A stretch of 64,000 nt of DNA, taken from Pseudomonas corrugata. GTDB lineage: Bacteria; Pseudomonadota; Gammaproteobacteria; Pseudomonadales; Pseudomonadaceae. The position numbers were made by a program, and so were the translations under genes. Of this stretch, positions 53,989-64,000 are shown one piece after another (position 1 is the stretch's first letter; every line of letters starts with the position of its first letter). Below the pieces are notes generated by a model, which worked only from the letters and a program-made list of their open reading frames with translations, was not told where the DNA came from and did not search any database. The stretch is taken from contig NZ_LHVK01000010.1 in the NCBI RefSeq assembly GCF_001269905.1, forward strand, positions 186,001 to 250,000. The letters run 5' to 3'.

Positions 53989-54300
53989 TTATCCTTCAGT
54001 AATCACCACGATCTCTATCGGGGGCAGCGCCGTTTCAGTGTCGAAGCGGATCTTTTCGTGGAGGCATGAATGTAGGTGTGGCGACAGCGGCGACGCCGGC
54101 GGCGACACACGTAGAACGTGACCTGGAGCATGGCGACAGAAGTGGCGACAGTCGCCACTTTCTGAGTGCATTAGCCGTGACGCTTGACCGCCTTTTCGAG
54201 TGGGTATAAAAAATTGGCGCACGGATCGCTGTCGTTGACAGCACCTGCCTAGGTAGCCAGAACCTTTAAGGCTACGCCACTTGCGTGGTGGTTCTCCCAC
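53989..54300 (-). CDS. Doubtful short frame containing the GGCGACA repeats
   Basis: A GTG-initiated 103-residue frame without a ribosome-binding site and with composition driven by the TGTCGCC repeats (reads SGDCRHFCRH). I list it only because it follows the other small frames on the same strand. It is probably not a gene. Confidence 0.15.
   Translation of the reverse strand: MGEPPRKWRSLKGSGYLGRCCQRQRSVRQFFIPTRKGGQASRLMHSESGDCRHFCRHAPGHVLRVSPPASPLSPHLHSCLHEKIRFDTETALPPIEIVVITEG
54080..54160. repeat. GGCGACA direct repeats with a 21-base palindrome
   Basis: GGCGAC(A) occurs at 54080, 54089, 54101, 54132 and 54144. The last is half of a perfect palindrome, AAGTGGCGAC-A-GTCGCCACTT (54140-54160). 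Spacing is irregular (9, 12, 31, 12). It could be an operator cluster or a worn iteron array of an excised or integrated element; no replication gene is present. Confidence 0.6.
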
Positions 54301-54330
54301 AGTGCGATTAGCGTCCGGCGGCTCGCACGA

Positions 54331-54519
54331 TCACTCCCCAGGAGTGATGGATGCATACTCGACTGATCTGCCCACTGCGGCAGACGATGGACCTACCTCG
54401 CTGCGCTTCAGCAACCTCACCTCTCGGCTCAATTCGCTGCGCCAATCCGCGCCCGTCTCTTTCTCCTGGAAAGAGACGGGCGCTCGTACCATTGCTGCGA
54501 GCCATGTCTTACATGGCAT
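54331..54519 (-). CDS. Small hypothetical frame (62 residues)
   Basis: MPCKTWLAAMV..., 62 residues, with GAGGAG about ten bases upstream. Its start overlaps the stop of the preceding small frame. A 15-base-arm perfect hairpin (54449-54483) lies inside it, which is unusual for a coding sequence. No homology recognised. Confidence 0.3.
   Translation of the reverse strand: MPCKTWLAAMVRAPVSFQEKETGADWRSELSREVRLLKRSEVGPSSAAVGRSVEYASITPGE
54449..54483. repeat. Perfect 15-base inverted repeat
   Basis: GCGCCCGTCTCTTTC (54449-54463), TCCTG loop, GAAAGAGACGGGCGC (54469-54483). It is one of several perfect hairpins in the stretch; others are ATCACTCC/GGAGTGAT (54330-54348) and CAGCCTTT/AAAGGCTG (54597-54614). 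Confidence 0.8.
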
Positions 54520-54652
54520 TGCCGCAACTCTCCTCGTGACAATCGGCCTGACAAATCTGATTCGTCGCCATCCGCATCGACACAGACACCGGTGCCGCAG
54601 CCTTTGGAAAGGCTGTACCTGACTGACAATCAGGCATGCTCCAGGTGTCCAT
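54509..54652 (-). CDS. Small hypothetical frame (47 residues)
   Basis: MDTWSMPDCQSGTAF..., 47 residues with four Cys, with a good GGAGAAGG eight bases upstream of the ATG at 54652. Its stop (TAA, 54509-54511) lies within the start region of the next frame, suggesting coupled translation. No homology recognised. Confidence 0.35.
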   Translation of the reverse strand: MDTWSMPDCQSGTAFPKAAAPVSVSMRMATNQICQADCHEESCGNAM

Positions 54653-54752
54653 GTCGTTGCCTTCTCCTGCTCAGGATCTCCAGGTGCCGAACTCGTCAGT
54701 CGGCACAGCTTCCACCCGCCCGCATCTTCGGATGCGACTAAGGAGGCCAGAT

Positions 54753-55013
54753 TCATGGGTTCATGCCCTCGTTACCGGTCGTAAGGAGCCGTTCGTTCCG
54801 CGTCAGTGAACACCTCACAGGCCGCAGGGGCCTTGATTCCTGACAACACTCGACAGCCGTGGCGGGAGTACGTGAGGACAACCAGCAATCACCGAGGAGA
54901 GGGCCCATGCAGCGGTTAGATCCGAAGCCTGAGCTACCATAATCCCCTCGACCGTTAATCGAGTCGAATCCCGTGAGCTGGCGATCGGAGAGGCGGGCTG
55001 CGTTAGTAGGCAT
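54753..55013 (-). CDS. Small hypothetical frame (86 residues)
   Basis: MPTNAARLSDRQLTGFDSIN..., 86 residues, with GGAGG ten bases before the ATG at 55013. No known domain, not clearly membrane. It is the first frame after the repeats next to ssrA on that strand, the place where an integrase gene is usually found, but it has no recombinase motif. Confidence 0.35.
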   Translation of the reverse strand: MPTNAARLSDRQLTGFDSINGRGDYGSSGFGSNRCMGPLLGDCWLSSRTPATAVECCQESRPLRPVRCSLTRNERLLTTGNEGMNP

Positions 55014-55037
55014 GGGGGCTACCTCCAGCACCGTTTT

Positions 55038-55087
55038 GGTATCCTGAAAGCAGCACTTGGCAGCCCGGGATACCACCTGGGATACCA
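55038..55087. repeat. GGGATACCA repeats near the ssrA end
   Basis: GGGATACCA occurs at 55067-55075 and 55079-55087, and an inverted GGTATCC at 55038-55044. Repeats of this kind next to a tRNA or ssrA end can be recombinase arm sites. That is inference, since no integrase is present. Confidence 0.45.
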
Positions 55088-55162
55088 AGGCGCTTGGAAC
55101 TCAGAAATCCTCAAAAGACCCCGGAAGCCCTGAACCCCCCGTATTCACTAAATGTCAGGCAC

Positions 55163-55189
55163 AAAAAAAGACGTCCGTGGACGTCTTTA
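55163..55189 (-). terminator. Terminator of ssrA
   Basis: Minus strand: AAAGACGTCC-ACGGACGTCTTTTTTT, 11 bases beyond the tmRNA 3' end. Confidence 0.92.
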
Positions 55190-55199
55190 GATGATGAAA

Positions 55200-55593
55200 T
55201 GGTGGAGCCGGGGGGATTTGAACCCCCGTCCGCCAGTACTCCGCTGTCGGTACTACATGCGTAGCCGTGTCTATTAAGTTAACCCTCAGCGACCCGACGG
55301 GCAGGGTGCTTTGGGCGAGTTGTGTAAGTTTTAGCCGCTTCGTCCACAACGTACTGCACGGCGATTCTGTTCTATATGACAATCACTTTGGGTTTACAGA
55401 CATCCCCTGATGATTGCTGGACCCGAAGGTACCAGAAGGGAAGGGCTAAGGCTGCTTACGCAGCGAGAGCGTATTCCCCGTAGGTTTCGTCATTGGCAAC
55501 TATAGGAAGTTGCAACAGTGGATTTACGAGTTCTGTTACCAACTCGGCATGCACCTAAAGTTTCGCAACCGGCGTCGAATCCTAAACGGCCCC
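55200..55593 (-). ncRNA. ssrA: Transfer-messenger RNA (tmRNA)
   Basis: Rescues ribosomes stalled on broken messages and tags the peptide for proteolysis. The 394-base RNA begins GGGGCCGTTTAGGATTCGAC and ends with the T-arm GGGTTCAAATCCCCCC... and encoded CCA (55200). The tag frame (55456-55497) starts at a GCC resume codon and encodes ANDETYGEYALAA then TAA. Its 3' end is a common integration site, and accessory DNA lies immediately beyond it. Confidence 0.97.
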
Positions 55594-55677
55594 GAACCTG
55601 TCACTCGGTGAAGCTGTTGAGTGACAGGCATGTGCAGTGTACGCCAATACTTGGCTGAGGCCAACCCGGGGGCGATG

Positions 55678-55959
55678 TTACTGAGGATCGCCTTTGGCGT
55701 TGTTCTGCAGCTTCTGCAAGGCCTGGGTGGTGATTGCAATGCAATCCTTGGTGCCTTCCTCGGTACCTTTTTGGTGAGCCTGCTCGGCTTTGGCGACGTC
55801 CATGTTCAGGTCAGTTTTCAAGCCTTCGCTCAGTTGCTTCGTGCTGACCATGTCATTTCGGATCTTGGTCAGATTGGTCTCGCAGAGGTCGGCTGCAAAC
55901 ACCGGAGAGGCCAACAGTGCAGCGGAAATGAACAAGCCAGCAAATGCGGTGTGCTTCAT
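55678..55959 (-). CDS. Small periplasmic hypothetical protein
   Basis: A 93-residue protein with a clean signal peptide (MKHTAFAGLFISAALLASPVFA, cut after residue 22) and a mature, helix-rich, charged region with two Cys (DLCETN and DCIAIT) that could form a disulfide. AAGGAG precedes the ATG. Function unknown. Located between ssrA and the lactate operon. Confidence 0.75.
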   Translation of the reverse strand: MKHTAFAGLFISAALLASPVFAADLCETNLTKIRNDMVSTKQLSEGLKTDLNMDVAKAEQAHQKGTEEGTKDCIAITTQALQKLQNNAKGDPQ

Positions 55960-56054
55960 GTGTATCTCCTTGAACGTGTGGTCTCGGTGCTGCCGGTCAC
56001 GGTCAGGCCGAGTCGTTGTCGTAGGGCCCGACAGAGCCGGGCCTATTCAAGTGA

Positions 56055-58918
<2,864 letters not shown>

Positions 58919-58922
<4 letters not shown>

Positions 58923-59590
58923 TGGTCCTCCAGAATCAATACCACCAGATCCTTAGGACCATGGGCGCCATAGGCCAGGACTTGTTCAATGTCGGCGGTT
59001 TTCGATGGGCCTGACACCAGCAGGGCATTGGTGGGCATGCCCTGGGCCCATTCGAATTCCTGCTGCACTTCATAGAAGTTATCGCGGATCTCGCTGGCCT
59101 TGAGCAGGGCGAAATGCACCGGTGGCACCAGGCTCATCAGCCGCGGTTCTTCTCGCGTCGGCCACAGAATCAGGCTGCCCGTCGCGGCGATGGCGCCAAG
59201 GGTTCCGGTCAGGCTGGCGGGGGTGTCGTTGAACAGTTCGGCTTTCCATTCCTCGACCGGCCGGTCGTAGGCCTTGAGAGGCGGCAGGTCAGGATTATTC
59301 GCCCAGAACTGTGTGATTTTTTTCCCATGAGCGGTGGTTGGGGCGATAAGCAGGCTCGGCAACTGCCGGTCGCGCAGCAACTGCGCCAGCAGCGTCGTCC
59401 AGCCTTCGCCGGACGTCAGGTGGATTTCGGTGTGCACCGCTTCCATCAGTTTGCGCAACTGCGGGATGCGCTCTTCGGGCGCGTAGCGATAGGTTTGCGT
59501 GACCAGATCGACGTCGAAGTGGTCGGCAACCGGGGTGGTGCCGGTCAGGCTTTTTCGCAGCTTGGCGAGGATGTTGTCCCTGGCGCTCAT
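58919..59590 (-). CDS. lldG: L-lactate oxidation complex subunit LldG (LutC-like)
   Basis: A 223-residue protein of the LutC/YkgG (DUF162) family. With LldE and LldF it oxidises L-lactate. It shows TGTLGAIAATGSLILWP and HGPKDLVVLILEDQ, typical of the family. The start is ATG 59590 (MSARDNILAKLRKSL), overlapping lldF by four bases; the longer frame is not used. Confidence 0.9.
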
Positions 59591-61044
59591 CGGCGGTCTC
59601 CCTGGGCTTTCAGGTGTTCGCGGGCCAGGTCGTGCAGCGAGCGGGCGGCGGGTTTGGGGGCGCTGTGGTTTTGGGTCCAGGGGCCGACGTTGCTTGGCGT
59701 CAGGGCGCGCAGGCGCGTGGCGAGAAAGCCGAACAGCCGATACAGCCGCGGTGAACTGTTGAGCCGGGCCCAGGCATTCCAGATGAAGCGTTCCTTGGGC
59801 GAGTATTTGCTGCCCTGGCCGCGCATCACTTGATTCGGACTGTCCGGGGCCTTGACGTTTTCTTCCCGCAGGCGCCGCAGCAGGGCGGGGATCGGGATCT
59901 TCACCGGACACACTTCACCGCAGGCGCCACACAGTGAGGACGCGCTCGGGTGATCTGGCACTTTGGCGAGGCCGACCATGTGCGGCGTGATGATTTTTCC
60001 GATAGGGCCCGGGTAGACCTCGCCGTAGGCATGACCGCCGATTCGGGTGTAGACCGGGCAATGATTCATGCAGGCGCCGCAGCGGATGCAGTTCAGGGTC
60101 TGGCGCAGTTCGCTGTCGGCAAACGCCTGGCTGCGACCGTTGTCCAGCAGCACCAGGTGCACTTGCTGGGGACCGTCCAGTTCGTCGGCCTTGCGCGGGC
60201 CGGAGATCATGTTGACGTAGGTGGTGATCGGTTGACCCAGGGCCGAGCGGGTCAGCAGCGAGAGCAGCGGCACGACATCACGCAGGTTCTCCACCACTTT
60301 TTCGATGCCGGTCACGGCGATGTGCACCGGTGGCACGGTGGTGGACATCCGCCCGTTGCCTTCGTTTTCCACCAACAGCAGGGTGCCGGTTTCGGCGACG
60401 GCGAAATTGACGCCCGACACGCCGATGTCGGCTTCGAAGAATTTCTGCCGCAATACCTTGCGACCGATCTGAATGAGTTGGTCGACGTCCTTGGTGTACT
60501 CCACGCCGAGTTTGTCGTGGAACAAGGACGCGACCTGACCGGCATTCTTGTGGATCGCCGGCATAATGATGTGTGAAGGCTTCTCGTGGTCGAGCTGGAC
60601 GATGTATTCCCCCATGTCGGATTCGAGACATTCAATGTCCCGAGCCTCGAGGAAATGGTTCATCTCCATCTCTTCGCTGACCATCGATTTGCCCTTGATC
60701 ACTTGCCGCGCCTCGTGAGCGCGGATGATCGAGAGGACGATGCCGTTGGCCTCGTCCACCGTTTCCGCCCAGTGCACAGTCACACCGTTGCGGGTCAGGT
60801 TGCTTTCAAGCCGCTCGAGCAGGTCGGGCAGCTTCGATAACGCACGGGCGCGGACGGCATTGCCCAGCACCCGCAGGTGTTCTCTTTCGTGGGCATCGCT
60901 GAAGGACGTTGCCCGCTTGGTCATCAGTGAATCCATCGCACTGCGAAAGTTGTTTCGCAATTGCGTGTCGCCCAGGGCCTTGTGGGCTCGGGCACGAAAA
61001 TCTTCCTGCAGCTCAATGGCCGGAATCAGCGTCGGTGTGCTCAT
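59587..61044 (-). CDS. lldF: L-lactate oxidation complex Fe-S subunit LldF (LutB-like)
   Basis: A 485-residue iron-sulfur subunit. It has an N-terminal DUF162-like domain and a C-terminal pair of 4Fe-4S motifs, CIRCGACMNHCPVY and CGACGEVCPVKIP. The start is ATG 61044 (MSTPTLIPAIELQ), overlapping the lldE stop by four bases. Part of the flavin-independent L-lactate dehydrogenase found in Shewanella and P. stutzeri. Confidence 0.93.
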   Translation of the reverse strand: MSTPTLIPAIELQEDFRARAHKALGDTQLRNNFRSAMDSLMTKRATSFSDAHEREHLRVLGNAVRARALSKLPDLLERLESNLTRNGVTVHWAETVDEANGIVLSIIRAHEARQVIKGKSMVSEEMEMNHFLEARDIECLESDMGEYIVQLDHEKPSHIIMPAIHKNAGQVASLFHDKLGVEYTKDVDQLIQIGRKVLRQKFFEADIGVSGVNFAVAETGTLLLVENEGNGRMSTTVPPVHIAVTGIEKVVENLRDVVPLLSLLTRSALGQPITTYVNMISGPRKADELDGPQQVHLVLLDNGRSQAFADSELRQTLNCIRCGACMNHCPVYTRIGGHAYGEVYPGPIGKIITPHMVGLAKVPDHPSASSLCGACGEVCPVKIPIPALLRRLREENVKAPDSPNQVMRGQGSKYSPKERFIWNAWARLNSSPRLYRLFGFLATRLRALTPSNVGPWTQNHSAPKPAARSLHDLAREHLKAQGDRR

Positions 61045-61865
61045 GCGGCACCTCCGGTACGCTGCCAGAGGAAACTCGCCAAGTGCTGGCCGCGCAGCGC
61101 CTCCTGTTGTTTTTCCAGTGCGCCGTTGATGTTCATCAGGCAGCCACAGTCGGCACTGATGACCTTGTGTGCGCCGGACTCCTTCAACGCCCGGGTCTTG
61201 TCGGCCACCATCGCGCCGGAAATGTCCGGCATGCGAACGCTGAATGTCCCACCAAAGCCGCAGCATTCGCTTTCGTGGCCGTGTTCGACCCGTTCCACAT
61301 TGCGCAGCTGCGCCAACAGTGCGCGGCCGTGCAGGTGGGTATTCATTTCACGCCGTGCCGAGCAGGACGTGTGCAGCGCAATCTTCACCGGTGTGCCGCT
61401 GTCCTGGAGCTGCACCTTGCAGACGAACAACAGGAACTCGGCCAGCTCAAAGGTCCGGGCAGCCAGGGCCTGAATCTGCTTGAGCGTGTCGGGCTCGTCC
61501 TTGAACAGGTCGGCGTAATGCTCTCGCACCATGCCAGCGCAGGAGCCCGAGGGCACCACCACCGGATAATCTTCGGCAAACAAGGCCAGTTGTGCCCGCG
61601 CCACCGTCCGCGCCTGCTCGGTATAGCCCGAGGTGTACGCCGGTTGCCCGCAACAGGTTTGCCCTTGCGGATACTCCACCCGGATTCCTTCGCGCTCCAG
61701 AAGATGGATCGCGTCCATCCCGGCTTCCGGGTAGAACAGGTCCACCACGCAGGTGCCGAACAGGTAAACCCGTTGCGGTTTTTCGCTGGGGTACTGCCGA
61801 GGCTCGGGCAATGGCGGGGCGACACGGGTCGCGTTCGGCACGGCGTTGTAAAAAAGCTCGCTCAT
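61041..61865 (-). CDS. lldE: L-lactate oxidation complex subunit LldE (LutA-like)
   Basis: A 274-residue protein of the LutA/YkgE family, with two CCG domains that bind Fe-S or heterodisulfide-type centres (TCCGQPAYTSGY about residue 72 and CCGFGGTFSV about 201). GGAGA lies ten bases before the ATG at 61865. It is the first of the ATGA-linked lldE-lldF-lldG-dld genes, 150 bases after lldP. Confidence 0.92.
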   Translation of the reverse strand: MSELFYNAVPNATRVAPPLPEPRQYPSEKPQRVYLFGTCVVDLFYPEAGMDAIHLLEREGIRVEYPQGQTCCGQPAYTSGYTEQARTVARAQLALFAEDYPVVVPSGSCAGMVREHYADLFKDEPDTLKQIQALAARTFELAEFLLFVCKVQLQDSGTPVKIALHTSCSARREMNTHLHGRALLAQLRNVERVEHGHESECCGFGGTFSVRMPDISGAMVADKTRALKESGAHKVISADCGCLMNINGALEKQQEALRGQHLASFLWQRTGGAA

Positions 61866-62015
61866 CAGGCGTGTCTCCGGGTGGTCCCGGTTATCCGTCC
61901 GCTGAGGCTGCTGAATATAGAGATCAAATCTTTCAGCAACCTTGCAGACCCGGTTGTCGATAGCGGACGCCGGAAGGTGTTCCGGCGTCGGTTTTTTCCA
62001 GGCAACTTGCAGGAC

Positions 62016-63710
62016 TCAGTGCACCAGCATGCCGGTGAACCAATAGGCCTGGGCCAAGGTGATCAAGCCGACGATCGTTGCAAAGAATAGGCTGTGTTTC
62101 AGGGTAAAACGGAACAGATCCGACTCTTTACCCACCAGCCCGGTGGCTGCGCAGGCCACCGCGATCGATTGCGGCGAAATCATCTTGCCGGTCACGCCGC
62201 CACTGGTATTGGCCGCCACCAGCAACGTGTCGTGGACGCCGATCTGGTGTGCGGTGGTCGCTTGCAGCGAACTGAACAGCGCGTTGGACGAAGTATCGGA
62301 ACCGGTCAGGAACACCCCCAGCCAACCCAGGAAAGGCGAGAAGAATGGAAACGCCGCGCCCGTGCCGGCCAGCACCAGGGCCATGGTCGACGACATGCCC
62401 GAGTAGTTGGTGACGAAGGCGAACGCCAGCACCATGCCGATCGACAGGATCGGCCAGCGCAGTTCGAAAAGGGTTTCCTTGAAAGTGGTAAGACCAGTCT
62501 TTGGCTTGATCTTCAGTACCAGCATCGAGATCAGCGCGGAGAAGAAAATCGCCGTGCCGGTGGCGGAAATCGGATCAAGCTTGAACACGGCCGGAATGGC
62601 GGTGGGGTTGACCACGATAGGAGCGGTCTTGATCACCATCTGATCCAGGTGCGGGATGGCGAAATTGAATACCCAGGCGTACATCGAGCCGCCGGCGGCA
62701 AACATTGCCTTGAAGGGTTTCAAGGTCCAGATCGTGACCAGCACGGTGAGGATCAGGAAGGGCGACCAGGCCTTGATGATTTCGCCCAGGCTGTAGGGCG
62801 AAGCCACGGTGCTGCGCGGTTGGCCGAAACCACCGGCGCTGGCAGTCACTGTTGTGCCGGAAGTGGCGCCGGCAATCTGCGCGCCTGCGCTGCGTTTGGG
62901 CTGCCAGACTTTCAGGAACAGCGTCAGCGAGATCAGGCTGGCCAGGGCCGAGGTGATGTCTGGCAGCTCCGGGCCGATGAAGTTGGAGGTGAAGTACTGG
63001 GTGATGGCGAAGCTCAAGCCTGCCACCAGCGCCGCCGGCCAGGTTTCCCGCACGCCGCGCAGGCCATCCATCATGAACACCAGCCAGAACGGCACGAACA
63101 ACGACAGCAATGGCAACTGGCGTCCGGTCATGGCGCCGATCTTGACGGCGTCGATACCGGTCACTTGGCCGGCCACGATAATCGGAATGCCCAAGGCGCC
63201 GAACGCCACGGGCGCGGTGTTGGCGATCAGGCACAGGCCGGCGGCATACAGCGGATTGAAGCCCAGGCCCACGAGCAAGGCGGCAGTAATCGCCACCGGT
63301 GCACCGAAGCCGGCGGCACCTTCCAGAAAGGCGCCGAAGCAGAAACCAATCAACAGCACTTGCAGGCGCTGGTCATCGGTAATCGATAGCACCGAGCTGC
63401 GGATGACCTCGAACTGGCCGCTCTTGACCGTCAGTTTGTAGAGGAAAACGGCAGCGACGATGATCCAGGCGATGGGCCACAGACCGTAGGCAAAGCCGTA
63501 GCCGGCAGCGGCGAAAGCCATGTCTGCAGGCATGTTGAACGCGAAGATCGCCACGGCAATCGCCAGGGCCAGGGTGATGCTTCCCGCCACATGCCCTTTG
63601 AGGCGGAACACCGCCAGGGCCAGGAAGAAAAATACGATGGGAATAACGGCCGCAAGTGCGGACAAGCCGAGACTGCCGAGCGGGCTGTAAAGCTGTTGCC
63701 AGGTTTGCAT
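62016..63710 (-). CDS. lldP: L-lactate permease
   Basis: A 564-residue LctP-family proton symporter for lactate and glycolate, with about 12-14 membrane helices. Conserved segments include FCFGAFLEGAAGFGAPVAIT and a GLNPLYAAG-like region (LGFNPLYAAGLCLIANTAP). It is the first gene after the lldR/lldP divergent promoter and imports the substrate of the enzymes downstream. Confidence 0.94.
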   Translation of the reverse strand: MQTWQQLYSPLGSLGLSALAAVIPIVFFFLALAVFRLKGHVAGSITLALAIAVAIFAFNMPADMAFAAAGYGFAYGLWPIAWIIVAAVFLYKLTVKSGQFEVIRSSVLSITDDQRLQVLLIGFCFGAFLEGAAGFGAPVAITAALLVGLGFNPLYAAGLCLIANTAPVAFGALGIPIIVAGQVTGIDAVKIGAMTGRQLPLLSLFVPFWLVFMMDGLRGVRETWPAALVAGLSFAITQYFTSNFIGPELPDITSALASLISLTLFLKVWQPKRSAGAQIAGATSGTTVTASAGGFGQPRSTVASPYSLGEIIKAWSPFLILTVLVTIWTLKPFKAMFAAGGSMYAWVFNFAIPHLDQMVIKTAPIVVNPTAIPAVFKLDPISATGTAIFFSALISMLVLKIKPKTGLTTFKETLFELRWPILSIGMVLAFAFVTNYSGMSSTMALVLAGTGAAFPFFSPFLGWLGVFLTGSDTSSNALFSSLQATTAHQIGVHDTLLVAANTSGGVTGKMISPQSIAVACAATGLVGKESDLFRFTLKHSLFFATIVGLITLAQAYWFTGMLVH

Positions 63711-63763
63711 GGTGGGTGAGCCCCTAATTGTTGTTGGTCAGGCACTGGTCAGCGATTTTGGTT

Positions 63764-63780
63764 AATTGGTAAGACCAATT
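63764..63780. promoter_or_regulatory. Perfect FadR/GntR-type operator between lldP and lldR
   Basis: AATTGGT-AAG-ACCAATT is a perfect 17-base palindrome, 54 bases upstream of the lldP start. It fits the TNGTNNNACNA-type sites bound by LldR and its relatives, so LldR probably represses lldP from here. Confidence 0.85.
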
Positions 63781-63973
63781 TACAAGCGCTGTCGGCTAGG
63801 GTAAAAGCCTTGGTTGTCGTGTGTCAATTTGCCGCCCTGAAACTTTCGTCGAATAAGTGCCGCAGATCGCCTCTGATCTGTTTGCCTGAATGGCTTCTGG
63901 TAGGTGTGGGTCGGGCCCGGATGGGCCAGAATAGAGAGCCCGGCGAGCTGCCGGGATCGTGGAGAATCGAGTT

Positions 63974-64000
63974 ATGGGGTTTGATCAGATTCGTCAGCGC
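63974..64000 (+). CDS. lldR: LldR transcriptional regulator, first nine codons only
   Basis: The ATG at 63974, with GGAG ten bases upstream, opens MGFDQIRQR, which continues beyond the window. The N-terminus, the divergent position next to lldP and the operator identify it as the FadR-type GntR lactate regulator. Confidence 0.72.

Noticed and set aside
53989..54300. Gene encoding the SGDCRHFCRH frame
   Set aside because: Its sequence is explained by the underlying GGCGACA repeats, and it lacks a ribosome site; kept only at very low confidence.
54281..54622. 113-residue plus-strand frame near ssrA
   Set aside because: No ribosome site, low-complexity His/Arg tail, and it crosses several hairpins; the minus strand has better starts.
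62094..63389. 431-residue frame opposite lldP
   Set aside because: Arg/His/Gln-rich shadow of the permease gene with no signal of its own.

Overview
The window comes from a gamma-proteobacterium of the genus Pseudomonas, most likely the P. fluorescens group (species not resolvable here). Supporting points are GC-rich core genes, the algU-mucA-mucB-mucD cluster, a phaG gene, seven GC-rich REP doublets between genes, and an ssrA (tmRNA) encoding the tag ANDETYGEYALAA. Most of the window is ordinary core chromosome. The interesting accessory DNA lies at about 8.2-9.6 kb, 42.2-42.9 kb and 43.7-55.2 kb.

Layout. 1-8.2 kb: end of a lipid A phosphoethanolamine transferase gene, a glutamine-synthetase-like gene, a broken LysR gene, a CHMI-type isomerase, an intact LysR, a DUF1508 protein, a cupin, a PhyH-type dioxygenase and a chemoreceptor. 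8.2-9.6 kb: a candidate structured RNA ahead of a small hypothetical gene, then a YafO-like toxin with a 48-residue partner. 9.8-14.9 kb: tRNA-Ser(CGA), the dapA-bamC-MBL-purC operon, and gcvR-bcp. 15-18 kb: AI-2E-type permease, TusA-like protein and a BepA-like protease. 18-24.7 kb: algU-mucA-mucB-mucD (no mucC) with two sigma-E-type promoters, then nadB and ygfX-sdhE. 24.8-33.3 kb: ygfZ, an HDOD protein, and a tricarboxylate uptake locus (tctDE regulators, tctCBA transporter and an AbrB-like protein).

33.4-43.7 kb: ung, an enoyl-CoA hydratase-fold enzyme, a Tyr-rich lipoprotein, a degenerate GGDEF protein coupled to a CWC protein, rsuA, phaG, tRNA-Gly(CCC), an SDR and a cupin, an Lrp/LysE divergent pair, a fused hicA-hicB reading frame, a tiny lipoprotein and a low-affinity iron permease. 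43.7-55.2 kb: an accessory block ending at the 3' end of ssrA. It holds an IS3-like element, a type I restriction-modification operon whose HsdS carries about 214 extra C-terminal residues, a Kiwa-type anti-phage pair (kwaA-kwaB), and about 1.3 kb of hairpin-rich DNA with short coupled reading frames and GGCGACA repeats. 55.7-64 kb: a periplasmic small protein and the lactate-utilisation cluster lldP-lldE-lldF-lldG-dld, divergent from lldR, with a perfect GntR-type operator between them.

How the genes work together. The algU cluster is an envelope-stress and alginate sigma factor with its anti-sigma factor, its sensor and its periplasmic protease. The tct locus is a two-component system beside the transporter it probably controls. 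The lld cluster combines lactate permease, a three-subunit L-lactate oxidase and a D-lactate dehydrogenase under LldR. The block next to ssrA looks like a small defence island: restriction acts on entering DNA, and Kiwa acts at the membrane.
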